Of a stretch of DNA of 64,000 nt, positions 1 to 7,994 are shown in pieces. How positions within the stretch are numbered: position 1 is the first letter of the stretch; each line of letters begins with the position of its first letter. The notes under the pieces were generated by a model. It was not told the DNA's origin. It ran no database searches and saw nothing but the letters and a program-made list of their open reading frames with translations. The DNA is from Streptomyces werraensis. Lineage in GTDB: Bacteria; Actinomycetota; Actinomycetes; Streptomycetales; Streptomycetaceae. The position numbers and the translations under genes were made by a program. The stretch spans positions 187,504 through 251,503 of the forward strand of contig BNBX01000011.1 of NCBI GenBank assembly GCA_014656175.1, written 5' to 3'.

Positions 1-376
1 CGCGCACCGGCTGCTCGGTGCCGACATCCCCGCGAGATTGACACGGCCCTGCCAGAACCGCGGACCGGGGGCGAAAGGCCCACCGGGCGCCTGGCCGGCG
101 CCGCACCACACTTCGCGGAAGATTCCCGTACGTTCGCCGCTGATCAGGGACGACGAGTACGGAGAAACTTGCTTCCAGTTCTCCCAGCGGAAGGCGCGCA
201 GCATCAACACTCGACCGAGCAACTCCGACAGTCCGCCACAGAGAGCGGCGGGCTGGCCAATCGAGCGGAAGACAGTACGTCCAGGGGGTCGTGAGCAAAC
301 CCTGTGGGCTTACGGGGCGCGCCTCGTGCACTCGGACCGGTGCCGACGACGCGCCGCGGACGTCAGCACACCCGGC
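1..376. other. no gene recognised at the window's left edge
   Basis: I see no convincing gene here. The open frames on either strand translate to Arg/Pro-rich shadow-like sequence without a recognisable domain. The stretch lies downstream of the minus-strand SMI1/KNR4 gene and may hold its trailer or part of a gene that continues to the left. Confidence 0.4.
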
Positions 377-820
377 CTACCTGTACCAGTCCTCGCCGTC
401 ACTTCCCAGCGCACTGCGCAGATAGCTCTCCAGGGCGGGTGAAACGAGGTTTCGACTGTCCGTCTCGTGGTCCCAGACGAAAACCTCATTGCGCTCCGGA
501 ACCCGAACGAAAGCGAACTGGTCACCCCCGCCGTTGTCGCCGAAGAACATGAGTGAATCGAACGGCATGTAGAGCGAGCGAAATTGCTCGTCTCCACGAA
601 AATGCATGTTGTCGTCCAGGATGCGCTGGGCCGACCAGACGACGTCGGTTCCGTACTCGTCTGTCAATCCGTCGCTCTCGAGGAGGAACGACCGCAGATC
701 CGACGGGAGCGACTGCCCGAGCTCACTCTCGATCCGGTCCAGGAGGGACGGGTCGGCGGGGCTGTCGGACTCCGCCGACGGGAACGACTCGATGAGGTCA
801 CGCCACATGTTCCAAGCCAA
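377..820 (-). CDS. SMI1/KNR4 family protein (likely immunity protein)
   Basis: A 147-residue acidic protein of the SMI1/KNR4 (SUKH) fold. Visible family features are the early segment with Ser-Leu-Pro and an acidic 'LLESDGLTDEYG'-like turn near residues 47-60, 'FFGDNGGGDQFAF' near 92-104, and 'VFVWDHETD' near 113-121. In bacteria this family is mostly found as cytoplasmic immunity proteins against toxins delivered by contact-dependent or type VI/VII systems. It sits next to a CdiI-like gene on the same strand, which fits an immunity-gene island. No toxin gene is visible in the window. The family call is firm; the immunity role is inferred from family and context. Confidence 0.8.
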   Translation of the reverse strand: MAWNMWRDLIESFPSAESDSPADPSLLDRIESELGQSLPSDLRSFLLESDGLTDEYGTDVVWSAQRILDDNMHFRGDEQFRSLYMPFDSLMFFGDNGGGDQFAFVRVPERNEVFVWDHETDSRNLVSPALESYLRSALGSDGEDWYR

Positions 821-937
821 CCTTGTCGAACTCGGCTACCGGATTCTCGGACTGAACCAGTTTCCGAGCAGCGAGGTCGGAGCCGGACGGGAGGTGTTCC
901 GCTCTCGTCGGCAGAAACTCGAACTCCATATGAGACG

Positions 938-1378
938 TCATTTGGTATCCAGAGCCGCCATGCCGGTAATGGCGGCGCAGAAGGCAGCGGCCTCCTCCCG
1001 TACATAGCGCGAGAGGCCGACCAGTGTCTCGACAGTCGCCTTCAGCTCACGAGCCAGCTCCGGGAACCGTTCCCACACCTGCGTCTTCCGCGTCACCACT
1101 GCGTACAGAAGGTCGTCGTCGTACCAGCCCCCCGCGACCTGGGACGGAGCCGTGTCCCGGAGGATGCGGACCGCGAGAGGGAGCAGCCACGGCAGCCCGA
1201 CGTCCTGGGTGATCAGGCGGGCCAGCTCGTCGGGCCGAAGGTGGCCGACAGGGCGACGCCGCAGTTCGTGGACCGCTCTGACCAGCGAAGTGGCGTCCTC
1301 GCGCGGCTCGGGCCAGCGCTGTCCCTCGAGCCGCTCCAGGGACTGGGTGGGGTCGACGGGCTGGGACACGTGCGGCAC
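938..1378 (-). CDS. contact-dependent growth inhibition immunity-like protein (CdiI type)
   Basis: A 146-residue protein starting at GTG, five bases after the stop of the upstream pseudogene. It has the pattern I associate with CdiI-type immunity proteins: an N-terminal 'LEGQRWPEP' motif, 'LVRAVHELRRRPVGHL', 'DELARLITQDVGLPWLLPLA' and 'GGWYDDDLLYAVV'. These proteins bind and neutralise a cognate toxin domain in the cytoplasm. The longer upstream reading frame is Arg/Gly/Pro-rich and antiparallel to the neighbouring coding frame, so I chose the internal GTG. No partner toxin is in the window, so this may be an orphan immunity gene protecting against competitors. Confidence 0.75.
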   Translation of the reverse strand: MPHVSQPVDPTQSLERLEGQRWPEPREDATSLVRAVHELRRRPVGHLRPDELARLITQDVGLPWLLPLAVRILRDTAPSQVAGGWYDDDLLYAVVTRKTQVWERFPELARELKATVETLVGLSRYVREEAAAFCAAITGMAALDTK

Positions 1379-1383
1379 AGTGG

Positions 1384-1917
1384 TTACCGGGTGTCGTTGT
1401 GCGGACTGGGTTCCGTCCTGAGGATGTGCAACACCTGCCAACGGGCTTCCTCCCAGCGGGCCTGACGGGCGACGAGCCGCTTGTCGGTGCCCTCCTGTCC
1501 ATGCTCCGCGTACCACTGACCGACCTCCGCCTGCAGTTGGCGGGCAACGTGGAGGCACGGGATCGGAGTGGTCGGGCCCTGTCCCTTCGCCTTGGCGAGC
1601 ATCTGCTCCGTGCCGACCCGCGCGGCGTCGAGGACCGGACCCGCTCCCCTGGCGAGTACATACCTGTTGGTGTCCCACTGCGCAGCGACCTCCAGGAGCC
1701 GATCCCTCGCCTCGGGCAGCCGGGGAGGAACCTCTCCGAGGTCGATCGCCTCGTGGCACACCTCGACGTACTCCAGTCACACGGCCCGCACCGGCTCCGC
1801 GATTCCATCCCTCTCGATGTCCAACACGTGCCCCGCGAAGTCCAGCGCCAGGTGTGCCCCTCGTTTCTGGTCGACTTGTTCGAGCAGGTCTCCCAGCAGC
1901 TCAGGAAAGACGATCAC
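1384..1917 (-). pseudogene. tandem paralogue of unknown family, interrupted by an in-frame TGA
   Basis: From a GTG at 1917 (preceded by AAGGG) the frame gives 'VIVFPELLGDLLEQVDQKRG'. It runs to a TGA at 1779-1777, then continues in the same frame to a TAA at 1386-1384. Both halves align without gaps to the neighbouring paralogue at 2255-2714: 'LLGDLLEQ(V/I)DQKR', 'HVLD(I/L)ERD', 'HEAI(D/G)LG', 'LDAARVG', 'VARQLQAE'. The TGA stands where the paralogue has TGC (Cys). I do not recognise the family; it is alpha-helical and charged. The simplest reading is a nonsense-inactivated gene, possibly with internal reinitiation producing the 3' part. Confidence 0.7.
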
Positions 1918-1952
1918 GTTCAGCCCTTGCCCCACTCGGTCGGGGGCCGCGG

Positions 1953-2153
1953 TCAGTCGGGCGTACGCGACGAACCGAACGGCGCGACGAACGCGGCCCA
2001 CGCCTCCGGCGTGAGCGCGAGACGCCGGCCGGATACGTTCTTGGAGTCGCGGACGTGGATGGTGAGGGGTGTGAGGGCGACTTCGACGCAGTCGTTGCCG
2101 TTACTGCTGCTGCTGTAGCTGCTCTTGAACCAATGGAGTTCCGGCGTGCTCAT
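1953..2153 (-). CDS. DUF397 domain protein
   Basis: A 66-residue protein with the full DUF397 pattern: 'WFKSSYSSSSNGNDCVEVA', 'IHVRDSKN', then 'LALTPEAWAAFV'. In Streptomyces these small proteins are encoded directly after, and overlapping, an XRE/DUF5753 regulator; the well-studied relatives are WhiJ- and BldB-associated developmental genes. Here the start overlaps the stop of a leftover regulator tail (ATGA at 2153-2150), but the regulator itself is missing. The open frame also runs in phase with the upstream truncated paralogue, so a fused 253-residue product starting at 2714 is possible. The DUF397 unit alone is the conserved part. Confidence 0.85.
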   Translation of the reverse strand: MSTPELHWFKSSYSSSSNGNDCVEVALTPLTIHVRDSKNVSGRRLALTPEAWAAFVAPFGSSRTPD

Positions 2154-2254
2154 AGCTCTCCCAGCGTTTGCCCGATGAAGACCAGAGACTCCTCTGGTGT
2201 GAGCGCCTGAGCCCGGATGATGCCATAGCGCAGATCGAGGACGCGGAGCTGCCT
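2150..2254 (-). pseudogene. C-terminal remnant of an XRE/DUF5753 regulator
   Basis: This frame reads 'RQLRVLDLRYGIIRAQALTP' and ends 'LGEL' plus stop. It matches the last 34 codons of the intact regulator at 6701-7576 ('KQLRILDLRYGTIRALALTP ... LGET'). Only this tail is present; the sequence upstream belongs to an unrelated protein in another frame. It keeps the ATGA overlap with the DUF397 start. The remnant shows that an XRE/DUF397 pair once stood here and lost most of the regulator by recombination or deletion. Confidence 0.8.
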
Positions 2255-2714
2255 GGGCGCGACGGGCGGCGAGACGCTCGTCGACATCGTCGTCACGGTG
2301 CCGCGCGGCCCAGCGGCCGGCCTCCGCCTGCAACTGACGGGCGACGGACAGGCAGGACGGGTGACTGGACGGGCCCCACCCGTGCGCCCTGTCCAGCATC
2401 GCCCCGGCACCGACCCGCGCCGCGTCCATGGTGAAGTCCGCGTCCCTGGCCAGGAGGAAGCGGTTGCCCGCCCTCCGCAGGGCGACCGCCCGCAGCCGCT
2501 CCTCCGCCTCCAGCAGACGAGGCAAGGCCGCTCCGAGGCCGATCGCCTCATGAGCCGCGTCCATGTACTCCAGGCACGCCACCGAGACCGGTTCCTCGAT
2601 CTCGTCCCGCTCCAGATCCAGCACGTGCTGTGCGAAGTCCGGTGCTAGATGAGCCGCTCGTTTTTGGTCGATCTGTTCGAGCAGGTCCCCCAGCAGTCTC
2701 GTAGGAACAATCAC
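2255..2714 (-). pseudogene. truncated tandem paralogue of unknown family
   Basis: From GTG 2714, preceded by a purine-rich GGAGGGGG, the frame encodes about 152 residues: 'LLGDLLEQIDQKRAAHLAPD' early, 'HVLDLERDEIEEP', 'AHEAIGLGAALPRLLEAEER', 'MDAARVGAGAMLDRAHGWG' and 'SVARQLQAEAGRW'. It is the intact-looking sister of the pseudogene at 1384-1917. It has no stop of its own family type. At about 2254 it runs into the remnant of an XRE regulator in a different frame, and the open frame then continues in phase into the DUF397 gene. The protein may be made as a fusion; function unknown. Confidence 0.6.
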
Positions 2715-2773
2715 ATCCAGCCCCCTCCCCTCAAACCCAGCTCATTCTCGATTCCCCCTCCGCCAGTGCCGCG

Positions 2774-3241
2774 TCATCCACGGCGCACGACCTGCCACAC
2801 GCGACGCACCGCGTCCTCCCCCTGCAACCACCAGCCTTCCAGCTTGTCCCGGACCGTTACGTAGACCGCCCTCCACTTCAGCCACGGCGGCAGGTCGCGG
2901 AACCGTACGAAGGTCAGGGTGTCGTCCACGGCGTTCACGGCGATGCTCTTGCGTCCGGGGCCCGCCGCGCGCAGCACCTCGTACAGCTCCGGCGTCAGCG
3001 CCCCGTTCAGCCGGGCCGCCGTGCCCACCGCCGTGAAGGCGAAGCCTCGTTGGGCGGTGTCCGGGAGCTGCGTCGCGCGGACGAGACGCGGGGAGGCGTC
3101 TTCCAGCGGGCAGTTGAAGGCGAGGCCGATCGCCGCCGTTCCCAGGTTCCGCTCACCCCGCTCGAACGCGGCGTCCCACTCCCCCGGGTCGTCGAGCCCC
3201 AGGAGGCCCTCCCCCGTCCCCCAGTCCCACGACCGCGTCAT
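2774..3241 (-). CDS. hypothetical protein
   Basis: A 155-residue protein beginning at ATG 3241, sixteen bases after the stop of the upstream gene, so the two are probably co-transcribed. It begins 'MTRSWDWGTGEGLLGLDDPG' and carries 'AFERGERNLGTAAIGLAFNCP' and a Trp-rich C-terminal half ('LPPWLKWRAVYVTV'). There is no signal peptide or membrane segment. I do not recognise the family. Codon usage is typical for the genome, with strong third-position GC, so it is likely a real gene. Confidence 0.65.
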   Translation of the reverse strand: MTRSWDWGTGEGLLGLDDPGEWDAAFERGERNLGTAAIGLAFNCPLEDASPRLVRATQLPDTAQRGFAFTAVGTAARLNGALTPELYEVLRAAGPGRKSIAVNAVDDTLTFVRFRDLPPWLKWRAVYVTVRDKLEGWWLQGEDAVRRVWQVVRRG

Positions 3242-3256
3242 GCCCGCTCGGTCCGC

Positions 3257-3943
3257 TCAGTCCGCGAACCGGAACGTCGACGTGATCGCGTCGAAGATGT
3301 CGAAGAAGGAGTCCGCGAGGTCCAGGACCTGGCTGCTGCCCGCGACCAGGGCGACCTTGCCCTCCTGGCCCGGCACCGGGATGAACGTCTGCATCAGCAC
3401 CGCCCGGATCGTGCGGTTCAGCTCATCCCCCGGTACCGGTACGTCCTCGATGCCGTACGTCCGGGCCGCCGGGCCCACGCCCGGGATGTCGACCGTCGTC
3501 ACCTTGCGCCAGGAGTCGCCCTCCCGCCTGGCCTCCTTGACGGCGAGCTGCGCGGTGACCGCCTCCGGGTCGGTGGGGAGCGGGTCGCCCTTGCTGGTGC
3601 GTCCGCCGACCAGGGACACCGTGACCGAGCCGGTGATCGGGGTGTCGCCCCCGAAGCTCTCCGCCATGCAGCCGCAGTACAGCGCACCCGACTTCCAGGC
3701 GTCCGCCGCCGCCTTGCGCAGGAAGGAGATGTACGTGTCGCGGTGCGGGGCCAGTTCGGGGTGGGCGCGCAGGCGTTCGGTCACCATGCGGTGGATCGCG
3801 TCGTCCCTCGACTCGGGACGGACGTCGAACTCCCACCAGGACTCCGGCACCTTGATCCGGAAACCGCCCCGTTCGACGGTCAGCGCTTCCATGTAACGGG
3901 CCATGTCGCCGGCGTCCCCCTTCGGTCGATGACGTTCCGACAT
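3257..3943 (-). CDS. hypothetical protein
   Basis: A 228-residue soluble protein from ATG 3943; a second ATG fourteen codons in is also possible. It opens with 'VERGGFRIKVPESWWEFDVRP' and has a cysteine pair in 'ALYCGCMAESFGG' near residues 105-117. It ends with a hydrophobic helix 'LDLADSFFDIFDAITSTFRFAD'. It is probably in an operon with the 155-residue gene downstream. No known domain is apparent. The plus-strand frames across it are less plausible (Arg/Pro-rich), which supports the minus-strand call. Confidence 0.7.
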   Translation of the reverse strand: MSERHRPKGDAGDMARYMEALTVERGGFRIKVPESWWEFDVRPESRDDAIHRMVTERLRAHPELAPHRDTYISFLRKAAADAWKSGALYCGCMAESFGGDTPITGSVTVSLVGGRTSKGDPLPTDPEAVTAQLAVKEARREGDSWRKVTTVDIPGVGPAARTYGIEDVPVPGDELNRTIRAVLMQTFIPVPGQEGKVALVAGSSQVLDLADSFFDIFDAITSTFRFAD

Positions 3944-4071
3944 CGTGCCATCGCACCGTCACCGCGTGGGGCGCGGGCCCGTCAGTCGTCGAGGTCACCC
4001 GTCAGCCCGCGTTCGTACGCGAGGAAACCGGCCGCACATGCGCCGGGCCGTCCCTCCGCGATACTGGCTCC

Positions 4072-4830
4072 GTGCCGTCCACCCCGCAGCCCGTGACGCC
4101 CGACCCGCCGGAGCCGATCCCGCGTCCGCTGCTCACGCAGTCCTGGCTGGACCTGACGTTCGTGCACTGGGCGGCGGACCCGGCCGACGTGGCCCCGTTG
4201 CTGCCGCCGGGTGCCAGGCCCGACACCCTCGACGGCGTGACGTACGTCGGTCTCGTCGCGTTCCGGATGCACCGGGTGGGGTGGCTGCGGCTGCCGGGCG
4301 TGCCGTACCTGGGGAACTTCCCGGAGACCAACGTCCGCCTGTACTCCGTGGACGACCACGGCCGGCGCGGGGTGGTGTTCCTGTCCCTGGACGCTGCCCG
4401 GCTGATCCCGGTGCTGGTCGGCCGCCTCGGCTTCGGGATGCCGTACGTCTGGTCGCGGATGCGCGTTCGGCACGTCGACGACCGCACCGTCACGTACACC
4501 GCCTCCCGGCGCTGGCCGGGGCCGCGTGGCGCGGGTACACGGCTCACCGTGCGGCGGGGCGAGGCGGTGGCCGAGCCGACGGAGCTGGAGCACTTCCTCA
4601 CCGCCCGCTGGGGCATGCACGGCGTGTTCTTCGGGCGGCCGGTGTACCTGCCGAACGCCCATCCGCGCTGGCCGCTCCACCGGGCCGAGCTGCTGGAGTG
4701 CGCGGAGGACCTGGTCGCGGCGGCGGGGCTGTCCGCTCCGGCCGGTGCGCCGGTCAGCGTGCTGTACTCGCCGGGCGTCCCCGCCCGCTTCGGCCGCCCG
4801 GCCCGCCCGGCGGGCATCCCCACGCCCTGA
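4072..4830 (+). CDS. DUF2071 (YqjF-like) family protein
   Basis: A 252-residue protein from GTG 4072. It shows the DUF2071 signature: 'LLTQSWLDLTFVHWAADPADV' with 'LLPPGARPDTLDGVTYVGLVAFRM', then 'GNFPETNVRLYSVDDHGRRGVVFLSLDAARLIP', followed by 'LTARWGMHG'. DUF2071 proteins resemble an acetoacetate-decarboxylase-like beta fold, but their reaction is unknown. The gene stands alone, convergent with gdhA, with a hairpin between them. The N-terminal about 20 residues are Pro-rich and probably disordered. Confidence 0.8.
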   Translation: MPSTPQPVTPDPPEPIPRPLLTQSWLDLTFVHWAADPADVAPLLPPGARPDTLDGVTYVGLVAFRMHRVGWLRLPGVPYLGNFPETNVRLYSVDDHGRRGVVFLSLDAARLIPVLVGRLGFGMPYVWSRMRVRHVDDRTVTYTASRRWPGPRGAGTRLTVRRGEAVAEPTELEHFLTARWGMHGVFFGRPVYLPNAHPRWPLHRAELLECAEDLVAAAGLSAPAGAPVSVLYSPGVPARFGRPARPAGIPTP

Positions 4831-4836
4831 ACGCGG

Positions 4837-4869
4837 GCGGGGCCGAGGGCGCGATGCCCCCGGCCCCGC
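4837..4869. terminator. probable bidirectional terminator
   Basis: GCGGGGCC at 4837-4844 pairs with GGCCCCGC at 4862-4869, with further GC pairing inside. It lies in the 51-base gap between the convergent DUF2071 gene and gdhA. No long U-tract is present. Confidence 0.55.
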
Positions 4870-4881
4870 AAGCCGTACGCG

Positions 4882-6249
4882 TCAGATGATGCCCTGCGCC
4901 AGCATCGCGTCCGCGACCCGCTCGAACCCGGCGATGTTCGCGCCGGCGACGTAGTCACCGGGGACGCCGTAGCGCTCGGCGGTCTCCGCGCAGGTGGTGT
5001 GGATGTCGGTCATGATCCGGGCCAGCTCGGCCTCGACGTGGTCCGCCTTCCAGGACATGCGCGACGCGTTCTGCGTCATCTCCAGCGCGCTGACCGCGAC
5101 CCCGCCCGCGTTGGCCGCCTTGCCGGGGCCGAAGGCGACACCGGCCTGCTGGAGCAGGTCGACGGCCTCGGGCGTGGTGGGCATGTTCGCGCCCTCGGAG
5201 ACGGCCTTCACGCCGTTGCGGATGAGGGTCGCGGCGTCGACGGCGTTCAGCTCGTTCTGCGTGGCCGACGGCAGGGCGACGTCCGCGGGGACCTCCCAGA
5301 CGCGTCCGCCGGGCACGTACCGCGCGGAGCCGCCGCGGCGCTCGGCGTACGTGCTCACCCGGCCGCGCTCGACCTCCTTGATCTGGCGCAGCAGCTCCAG
5401 GTCGATGCCCTTCTCGTCGACGACGTAGCCGCCGGAGTCGGAGCAGGTGACGGGGGTGGCGCCGAGGGCGGCGAGCTTCTGGATCGTGTAGATCGCGACG
5501 TTGCCGGAGCCGGAGACGACGGCCGTCTGGCCCTCCAGGTCCTCGCCGCGGGCGCGCAGCATGGCCTCGGCGAACAGCACGTTGCCGTAGCCGGTCGCCT
5601 CCGGGCGGATCAGCGAGCCGCCCCAGCCCGCGGCCTTGCCGGTGAGGACGCCGCCCTCCCAGCGGTTGGTGATGCGCCGGTACTGGCCGAAGAGGTAGCC
5701 GATCTCGCGGGCGCCGACGCCGATGTCACCGGCGGGGATGTCGGTGTACTCGCCGATGTGCCGGTACAGCTCCGTCATGAACGACTGGCAGAAGCGCATG
5801 ACCTCGGCGTCGCTGCGGCCCTGCGGGTCGAAGTCGCTGCCGCCCTTGCCGCCGCCGATGCCGAGCCCGGTGAGGGCGTTCTTGAAGATCTGCTCGAAGC
5901 CGAGGAACTTGATGATCCCGAGGTTCACCGAGGGGTGGAAGCGCAGGCCGCCCTTGTACGGGCCGAGGGCGCTGTTGAACTCGATGCGGAAGCCCCGGTT
6001 GACGTGGACGCGGCCGTTGTCGTCCGTCCACGGCACCCGGAAGATGATCTGCCGCTCGGGCTCGATCAGCCGCTCCACGAGGCCGGGGTCGGCGTACTCC
6101 GGCCGGGCGGCGAGTACGGGGGCGAGCGTGTCCAGCACCTCACGCGCCGCCTGGTGGAACTCCGGCTCCGCCGGGTTGCGGCGCTCCACCTCGGCGCGGA
6201 GCTGCTCGAGCGAGATCTTGGGGTCGGGGCGTGAGGTCACGGGGGTCAC
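4882..6249 (-). CDS. gdhA: NADP-specific glutamate dehydrogenase
   Basis: A 455-residue GdhA that reversibly aminates 2-oxoglutarate to glutamate in the cytoplasm, the low-affinity ammonium assimilation route. Visible are the glutamate-binding 'GPYKGGLRFHPSVN' with its lysine, the catalytic-lysine motif 'GGGKGGSDFDPQGRSD', 'PAGDIGVGAREIGYLFGQYR', the dinucleotide-binding 'VVSGSGNVA' and the late 'ANAGGVAVSALEM'. Length fits the small hexameric NADP type. I placed the start at GTG 6249 because AGAAAGGGA lies just before it; the longer frame from 6276 has no ribosome site. The roughly 240-base upstream gap carries its promoter. Confidence 0.93.
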   Translation of the reverse strand: MTPVTSRPDPKISLEQLRAEVERRNPAEPEFHQAAREVLDTLAPVLAARPEYADPGLVERLIEPERQIIFRVPWTDDNGRVHVNRGFRIEFNSALGPYKGGLRFHPSVNLGIIKFLGFEQIFKNALTGLGIGGGKGGSDFDPQGRSDAEVMRFCQSFMTELYRHIGEYTDIPAGDIGVGAREIGYLFGQYRRITNRWEGGVLTGKAAGWGGSLIRPEATGYGNVLFAEAMLRARGEDLEGQTAVVSGSGNVAIYTIQKLAALGATPVTCSDSGGYVVDEKGIDLELLRQIKEVERGRVSTYAERRGGSARYVPGGRVWEVPADVALPSATQNELNAVDAATLIRNGVKAVSEGANMPTTPEAVDLLQQAGVAFGPGKAANAGGVAVSALEMTQNASRMSWKADHVEAELARIMTDIHTTCAETAERYGVPGDYVAGANIAGFERVADAMLAQGII

Positions 6250-6491
6250 GGGGTCCCTTTCTGGCACGGCCGGCAACCGGTTCGCGGGCGCGCACGAGGT
6301 CCACGGGCGGGGAACCGGTGAGGAGCGCTCGGCGCCGTTGCCGCGCGCGGGACGTAGGACGCCTGTTTTGTATACGACAGGCAGCCCAACCCCTCCAGTG
6401 TTACTCCTGCGTTAAGCGGATACCAAGGGGCGAGTCGGATTGTCCGCCATCTGGACGCCGTGTACGGAGTGTGGACGTGCCGTCGCGCGCG

Positions 6492-6704
6492 TCAGTGATC
6501 CGCGGCGGCGTGCGCGACGAAGCGGGTCCACGCGGCCGGCGTGAGGGCGAGACGGGGGCCGGCGGGGGTCTTGGAGTCCCGGACGTGGACGGTGCGGGGG
6601 GCTATGGCGACCTCGACGCAGGAATCGCCGTCCGGCCCGTCGCTGTAGCTGCTCTTGAACCAGACCGGCTCGGAAACGTCCCCGGCGGATGCCTTGTGGA
6701 TCAT
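6492..6704 (-). CDS. DUF397 domain protein
   Basis: A 70-residue DUF397 protein ('VWFKSSYSDGPDGDSCVEVA', 'VHVRDSKTPAGPRLALTPAAW'). Its ATG overlaps the stop of the XRE regulator upstream (ATGA at 6704-6701), the classic translationally coupled pair in Streptomyces. In studied pairs the small protein modulates or opposes the partner regulator; the specific target here is unknown. Confidence 0.9.
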   Translation of the reverse strand: MIHKASAGDVSEPVWFKSSYSDGPDGDSCVEVAIAPRTVHVRDSKTPAGPRLALTPAAWTRFVAHAAADH

Positions 6705-7576
6705 GTCTCTCCCAGCATGTGCTCGATGAGGTCCAGCGACTCCCGCGGTGTGAGAGCCAGCGCCCGGATCGTCCCATAACGCAGGTCCAGGATCCGTAGC
6801 TGCTTCGGATCGAAGGTCGGCCGGCCGTTGAACGCGCCGTCGGACCGGCCCGCGGCCGTACCGTCGGCGAACTTCAGCATTTCGATCCTGCCGTTCAGTC
6901 CGGGATGGGCCCCGGCGCCCGTGGGCATCACCTGGAGCGTCACATTGCGCAACTGGCCTACCTCCAGCAGGTGTTCGAGCTGCCGACGCCACACCATTGT
7001 CCCTCCGACCGGCCGGCGCACGGTCGTCTCTTCCAGGACGAAACTGAGGGCCGGGGCGGGGCACCGCTCGAAAATCGCTTTGCGTGCCATCCGCGCGGCC
7101 ACCAGGCTCTCGGTCTCCTCCTCGGTGTACGGCGGCTGCCAGGCGTCGAACAGGGCGCGCGCGTGCTCGGGCGTCTGCAACAGGCCATGGATGCTCAGCC
7201 CGACATACACACCCAACTCAACGCACTTGGCCTCCAGTTCGGTCAGAGCCCGCACACTTTTGGGATAGCGGACGCGCCTGACGTCCTCCCACGCCGCCGC
7301 GAGCAGTCCGCCGGCCCTCAGCACCTCGTCGGCCCGCTCCAGATACTCCCGCCGCGGAATCCGCTTGCCCGCCTCGACCTTGTAGACGAGGTCCTCCCCG
7401 TACCCGACGGCCCGGGCGAAGTCGCACACCCGCATCTCCACGGCCTCGCGCCGCAGCCTCAACTGCCGCCCCACGGTGGTGATGACGGCGACGCCCCACT
7501 CGTCGTCCGGGTCCACCTCCCACCCGGGCTCGTCCGCCTCCCCCGCACCCCGTACGACCTCACCGTCCACCGCCAT
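6701..7576 (-). CDS. XRE family regulator with DUF5753 domain
   Basis: A 291-residue transcription factor. An N-terminal helix-turn-helix spans roughly residues 30-85 ('VGRQLRLRREAVEMRVCDFA', 'YKVEAGKRIPRREYLERAD'), followed by the DUF5753 ligand/oligomer domain ('GLLQTPEHARALFDAW', 'VLEETTVRRPVGG', 'LRNVTLQVMPTGAGAHPGLNG', 'QLRILDLRYGT'). I start it at ATG 7576, after a GGGGTGG ribosome site; the longer frame to 7660 adds low-complexity sequence. It is coupled to the DUF397 gene. A decayed second copy of the same arrangement lies at 1953-2254. Confidence 0.88.
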   Translation of the reverse strand: MAVDGEVVRGAGEADEPGWEVDPDDEWGVAVITTVGRQLRLRREAVEMRVCDFARAVGYGEDLVYKVEAGKRIPRREYLERADEVLRAGGLLAAAWEDVRRVRYPKSVRALTELEAKCVELGVYVGLSIHGLLQTPEHARALFDAWQPPYTEEETESLVAARMARKAIFERCPAPALSFVLEETTVRRPVGGTMVWRRQLEHLLEVGQLRNVTLQVMPTGAGAHPGLNGRIEMLKFADGTAAGRSDGAFNGRPTFDPKQLRILDLRYGTIRALALTPRESLDLIEHMLGET

Positions 7577-7994
7577 CCCGCACCACCCCTCCGTGTCGTC
7601 CGCGGCACCGCACACACCGGCACCTCCCCCTGCCAACGAGCCGGACAGCGTGGACAGCACTGGACAACTCGTGGACGATCACGACAGACGAACTGATCTT
7701 CGACCGTGCAGGCTGCCGAACGGTGAATGCGCCACCGTGACGCGAACTTTGATGCTCCGGTGCCCCCAGCCGTCCCCCAAGCAAGAACTCGGGGGAAATC
7801 ACCCCACCAAGCCCCACCCCTCCCGCCCGCAGGGCGTGATCACTCGGGCGGGTGAACATTCGCTGCTCAGCTGGCTTTTCGGGCCCTCGGCACCTCTACG
7901 CTCAGCGCAACACAACCCGAAAAAAGCTTCGGCCCCCGCCGGGATTGCCGTCCCAGTGCGAGGGCCTGACCACCAAGGAAGAAGCACCTTCCCG
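7577..7994. other. divergent intergenic region
   Basis: About 420 bases between the divergent XRE regulator and the HTH protein gene. It is less GC-rich than its neighbours in places (for example around 7660-7770) and must hold both promoters, but I see no confident -35/-10 pair, repeat or small gene. Confidence 0.4.

Noticed and set aside
1384..1917. Selenoprotein with TGA-encoded Sec
   Set aside because: The residue is not in a redox motif and no clear SECIS hairpin follows; nonsense mutation in a duplicated gene is simpler.
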